Source: Flavobacteriales bacterium (GTDB lineage Bacteria; Bacteroidota; Bacteroidia; Flavobacteriales; Flavobacteriaceae). Taken from it: DNA of 8,176 nucleotides. Location: positions 1 through 8,176 of the forward strand of contig JALSTJ010000363.1 in the NCBI GenBank assembly GCA_026983815.1, in the 5' to 3' direction. Positions 6,421 through 8,176 of the stretch are shown here, piece after piece (position 1 is the first letter of the stretch; the number at the start of each line of letters is the position of its first letter). Made by a program: the position numbers and the translations under genes. The notes beneath the pieces are model-generated. The model worked only from the letters and a program-made list of their open reading frames with translations. It was not told the DNA's origin and made no database searches.

Positions 6421-6429
6421 AATAACATT

Positions 6430-7026
6430 ATGGCACCCAGATCAGAACAAGAAAACGAAAACATCCGCAATAAACGCACAACCGAAATCATTATGGTAGC
6501 TTTGGAACTCTTTGCTACCAAAGGATATCACAGCACGTCTATTAGCAAAATTGCTCAACAAGCAGGAATTTCCAAAGGTTTGATGTACAACTATTTCAAT
6601 AGTAAAGAAGATTTGCTCAAAGAAGTGGTATTATTCAGCTACAAAAAAGCTTCAGATACTTTGTTGGAAAAAATGCAAGCGGAAATACAGCATAAATCAC
6701 TGAAAGATGCTATTAAAACGGTAATTGAATTGTTTTTTGAAATGATGACCGAAAATGCCCATATCTGGAAATTGTCCATTTCGCTTTCAATGCAAGTAAC
6801 CGATATGCCCGATATTCAAACTATTATGAGTAAAATATTTTCGGAAGCCTTTCAACGAATTGCCTATTTACTAAACCCTGAAAATCCTGAAATTGTCGAA
6901 GCGGAAGCACGAATTATAGCGGCAACTTTGGATGGGATTGCCTTGCATTATTACGTCATCGGCGAATCTTATAATTTGGATGCCGTTAAAAATAAATTAA
7001 TTGAAAATCTCACGAATAAATTTTGA
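6430..7026 (+). CDS. TetR/AcrR-family transcriptional regulator
   Basis: This 198-residue protein has the normal TetR length and layout. The N-terminal DNA-binding domain (about 14-62) carries the signature ALELFATKGYHSTSISKIA, then AQQAGISKGLMYNYFNSKEDLL, in which the recognition helix is around GISKGLMYNYF. The helical C-terminal half (about 70-198) is the ligand-binding and dimerisation part and gives no clue to its inducer. I chose the ATG at 6430. The longer reading from TTG at 6400 would start inside the promoter/operator and add ten residues not typical of the family. The palindrome 9 nt upstream makes autorepression likely, with the two genes downstream co-regulated. The stop codon is 4 nt before the next start, so the cassette is almost certainly one transcript. 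Confidence 0.94.
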   Translation: MAPRSEQENENIRNKRTTEIIMVALELFATKGYHSTSISKIAQQAGISKGLMYNYFNSKEDLLKEVVLFSYKKASDTLLEKMQAEIQHKSLKDAIKTVIELFFEMMTENAHIWKLSISLSMQVTDMPDIQTIMSKIFSEAFQRIAYLLNPENPEIVEAEARIIAATLDGIALHYYVIGESYNLDAVKNKLIENLTNKF

Positions 7027-7030
7027 TATT

Positions 7031-7771
7031 ATGAAAAAAATAGTCACCCTAATTACCCTTTTCGTCGTGTTGTATCCACAAGCACAAGATGCTACGGAAA
7101 TTTTAAAAAAATCGGATAGAAAAGTGCGTGGAAATACTTCGTATGCCGAAATCACCATCAAAATTATACGCCCGAAATGGCAACGCGAAATGCGTCTGAA
7201 AAGCTGGACAAAAGGCGATGATTATGCCGTTTCGCTCGTTACTTATCCGGCTAAAGAAAAAGGGATTGTTTTTCTAAAACGCAAAAACGAAATGTGGAAC
7301 TATATGCCTTCGATAGAACGAACTATAAAAATGCCCCCTTCTATGATGTTGCAATCGTGGATGGGAACGGATTTAACCAATGACGACTTGGTCAAACGTT
7401 CCTCTATCGTAAAGGATTATACCAGCAAAATCGTAGGTGTAGAAACAGTCAACGGATTAAAATGTTGGAAAATTCAACTTACCCCCAAAGAAGATGCGCC
7501 GGTGGTTTGGGGAAAATTGCTTATTTGGATTGATCAAAAAGATACTATGCAAATGAAGATTGAATTTTATGACGAAGACGGTTTTCTTGTGAATAAAATG
7601 TTGGCTTATGAACCCAAAATCTTTGACGGTAAAAAATTACCTTCCAGAATTGAATTTATTCCGGTGGACAAACCCGGCAATAAAACAGTTATCATCTACA
7701 ATAAATTGGTTTTTGATAAACCGATAAGCGAAAGCTATTTTACAATAAATCACATTAAAAAATTACGATAA
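7031..7771 (+). CDS. LolA-like outer-membrane lipoprotein-sorting family protein
   Basis: This 246-residue exported protein resembles the LolA-like group annotated as outer membrane lipoprotein-sorting protein, which commonly accompanies ABC or RND-type exporters. A signal peptide (MKKIVTLITLFVVLYPQA, residues 1-18, cleavage near 18-20) precedes a mature domain starting ATEILKKSDRKVRG. Family-like marks are VTYPAKEKGIVFLKRKNEMW, YMPSIERTIKMPPSMM (91-106), the hallmark-like SWMGTDLTNDDLV (109-121), and late beta strands such as LIWIDQKDTMQMKIEFYDEDG. There is no lipobox cysteine, so it should be periplasmic, possibly carrying a hydrophobic substrate in a LolA-type half-barrel. The actual cargo (lipoprotein or lipid) is unknown. 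I chose the ATG at 7031: an in-frame start at 7001 overlaps the tetR gene and would place extra residues ahead of the signal peptide. It is followed after 7 nt by the ABC permease gene. Confidence 0.87.
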   Translation: MKKIVTLITLFVVLYPQAQDATEILKKSDRKVRGNTSYAEITIKIIRPKWQREMRLKSWTKGDDYAVSLVTYPAKEKGIVFLKRKNEMWNYMPSIERTIKMPPSMMLQSWMGTDLTNDDLVKRSSIVKDYTSKIVGVETVNGLKCWKIQLTPKEDAPVVWGKLLIWIDQKDTMQMKIEFYDEDGFLVNKMLAYEPKIFDGKKLPSRIEFIPVDKPGNKTVIIYNKLVFDKPISESYFTINHIKKLR

Positions 7772-7778
7772 CCGGACT

Positions 7779-8176
7779 ATGAAAACCATACTGAAATTTG
7801 CTTGGAGAAATGTTTGGCGGAACAAAAAAAGGAGTATTATCACCATAACTTCTGTGTTTATCGCAGTGTTTTTAGCTCTGATAATCAGGTCTATGCAGTT
7901 GGGAATGTACGATAACGTAATTAAAAATGTCGCCGGAAATTACACCGGATATTTACAAATTCACCGCAAAGGATATTGGGAAGATCGCAATCTCGAAAAC
8001 AGCATTACACTCAACGATACTTTGATTGAAAAAATTAAATCTACCAAAGGCGTAGAAGATATTGTGCCGCGATTACAAACCTTTTCGTTGGCATCTTATG
8101 GAAATACTTCCAAAGGTGTTTTGATTAACGGAATTGATATAGAAAAAGAAAACAAAATCAGACCCGTAGGCGAACG
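7779..8176 (+). CDS. ABC transporter permease, FtsX/MacB-like, N-terminal part (cut by window edge)
   Basis: The frame opens with ATG at 7779 and stays open for 132 codons to the window end. It begins MKTILKFAWRNVWRNKKRS, a form of the AWRNxWRxxxR amphipathic start typical of the FtsX/LolC/MacB permease family. One membrane helix follows (about 19-36, SIITITSVFIAVFLALII) and then the beginning of the large periplasmic domain, including NVAGNYTGYLQIHRKGYW and the GVEDIVPRLQ segment with its GVLINGID strand. In this family a membrane pair works with a cytoplasmic ATPase to extract or move lipoproteins, lipids or peptides, without a classical transport channel. The remaining three helices and the ATPase gene would lie beyond the window. 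With the LolA-like partner just upstream, a Lol-like envelope export role is the best inference, but the substrate is not shown. Confidence 0.9.
   Translation, partial: MKTILKFAWRNVWRNKKRSIITITSVFIAVFLALIIRSMQLGMYDNVIKNVAGNYTGYLQIHRKGYWEDRNLENSITLNDTLIEKIKSTKGVEDIVPRLQTFSLASYGNTSKGVLINGIDIEKENKIRPVGE

Noticed and set aside
6400..6429. N-terminal extension of the TetR gene from a TTG start at 6400
   Set aside because: The TTG lies inside the -7 element and operator, upstream of the predicted transcription start. The ATG at 6430 gives the usual TetR length and a normal leader.
7001..7030. Ten-residue extension of the LolA-like gene from 7001
   Set aside because: It would overlap the end of the TetR gene and place polar residues ahead of a well-formed signal peptide that begins MKKIV at 7031.
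6430..8176. Horizontally acquired island
   Set aside because: The cassette seems slightly richer in CGC/GCG codons than the secreted-protein gene, but it has a host-type promoter and no flanking repeats, tRNA or mobility genes.

Overview
The window looks like ordinary chromosome from a member of the Bacteroidota, most likely the Flavobacteriia. Three things point there: the DNA is AT-rich; four or five of the genes have a Bacteroidota-type -7 promoter element (TAnnTTTG) upstream; and one large secreted protein ends in a type IX secretion (T9SS) type B sorting domain of the gliding-motility-associated kind. No rRNA, tRNA, CRISPR array, insertion sequence, integrase or phage gene is visible.

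Layout. Positions 1-3668 carry three genes on the minus strand: glutamate dehydrogenase (3-1358), an EnvC-like coiled-coil/LytM cell-wall protein (1605-2849) and ribonuclease HII (3066-3668). They are separated by AT-rich gaps of about 220-250 bp and at least the first two have their own candidate promoters, so they look like single genes and not an operon. At 3669-3798 transcription diverges, and a 712-residue secreted, modular T9SS cargo protein is read on the plus strand to 5937. It ends against a bidirectional terminator shared with a convergent 98-residue membrane protein (5962-6258). A second divergent region (6259-6429) then leads into a plus-strand operon to the end of the window: TetR-family regulator (6430-7026), LolA-like outer-membrane lipoprotein-sorting-type protein (7031-7771) and an ABC transporter permease cut by the window edge (7779 onward). 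The spacings are 4 bp and 7 bp.

How the genes work together. Only the last three form a clear functional unit: a self-regulated envelope-transport cassette. A near-perfect 22-bp palindrome lies directly on the -7 element of its promoter, so the TetR protein probably represses its own operon. The other genes are housekeeping or envelope genes acting independently: nitrogen assimilation or glutamate catabolism, septal cell-wall processing, removal of RNA from DNA, and surface protein secretion.

I did not find a clearly new biological system. The points most worth a second look are the precise overlap of operator and promoter in the TetR cassette, the complete loss of zinc/catalytic residues in the LytM domain, the NAD-type coenzyme residues in glutamate dehydrogenase, and a terminator stem that contains the stop codon of the convergent gene.
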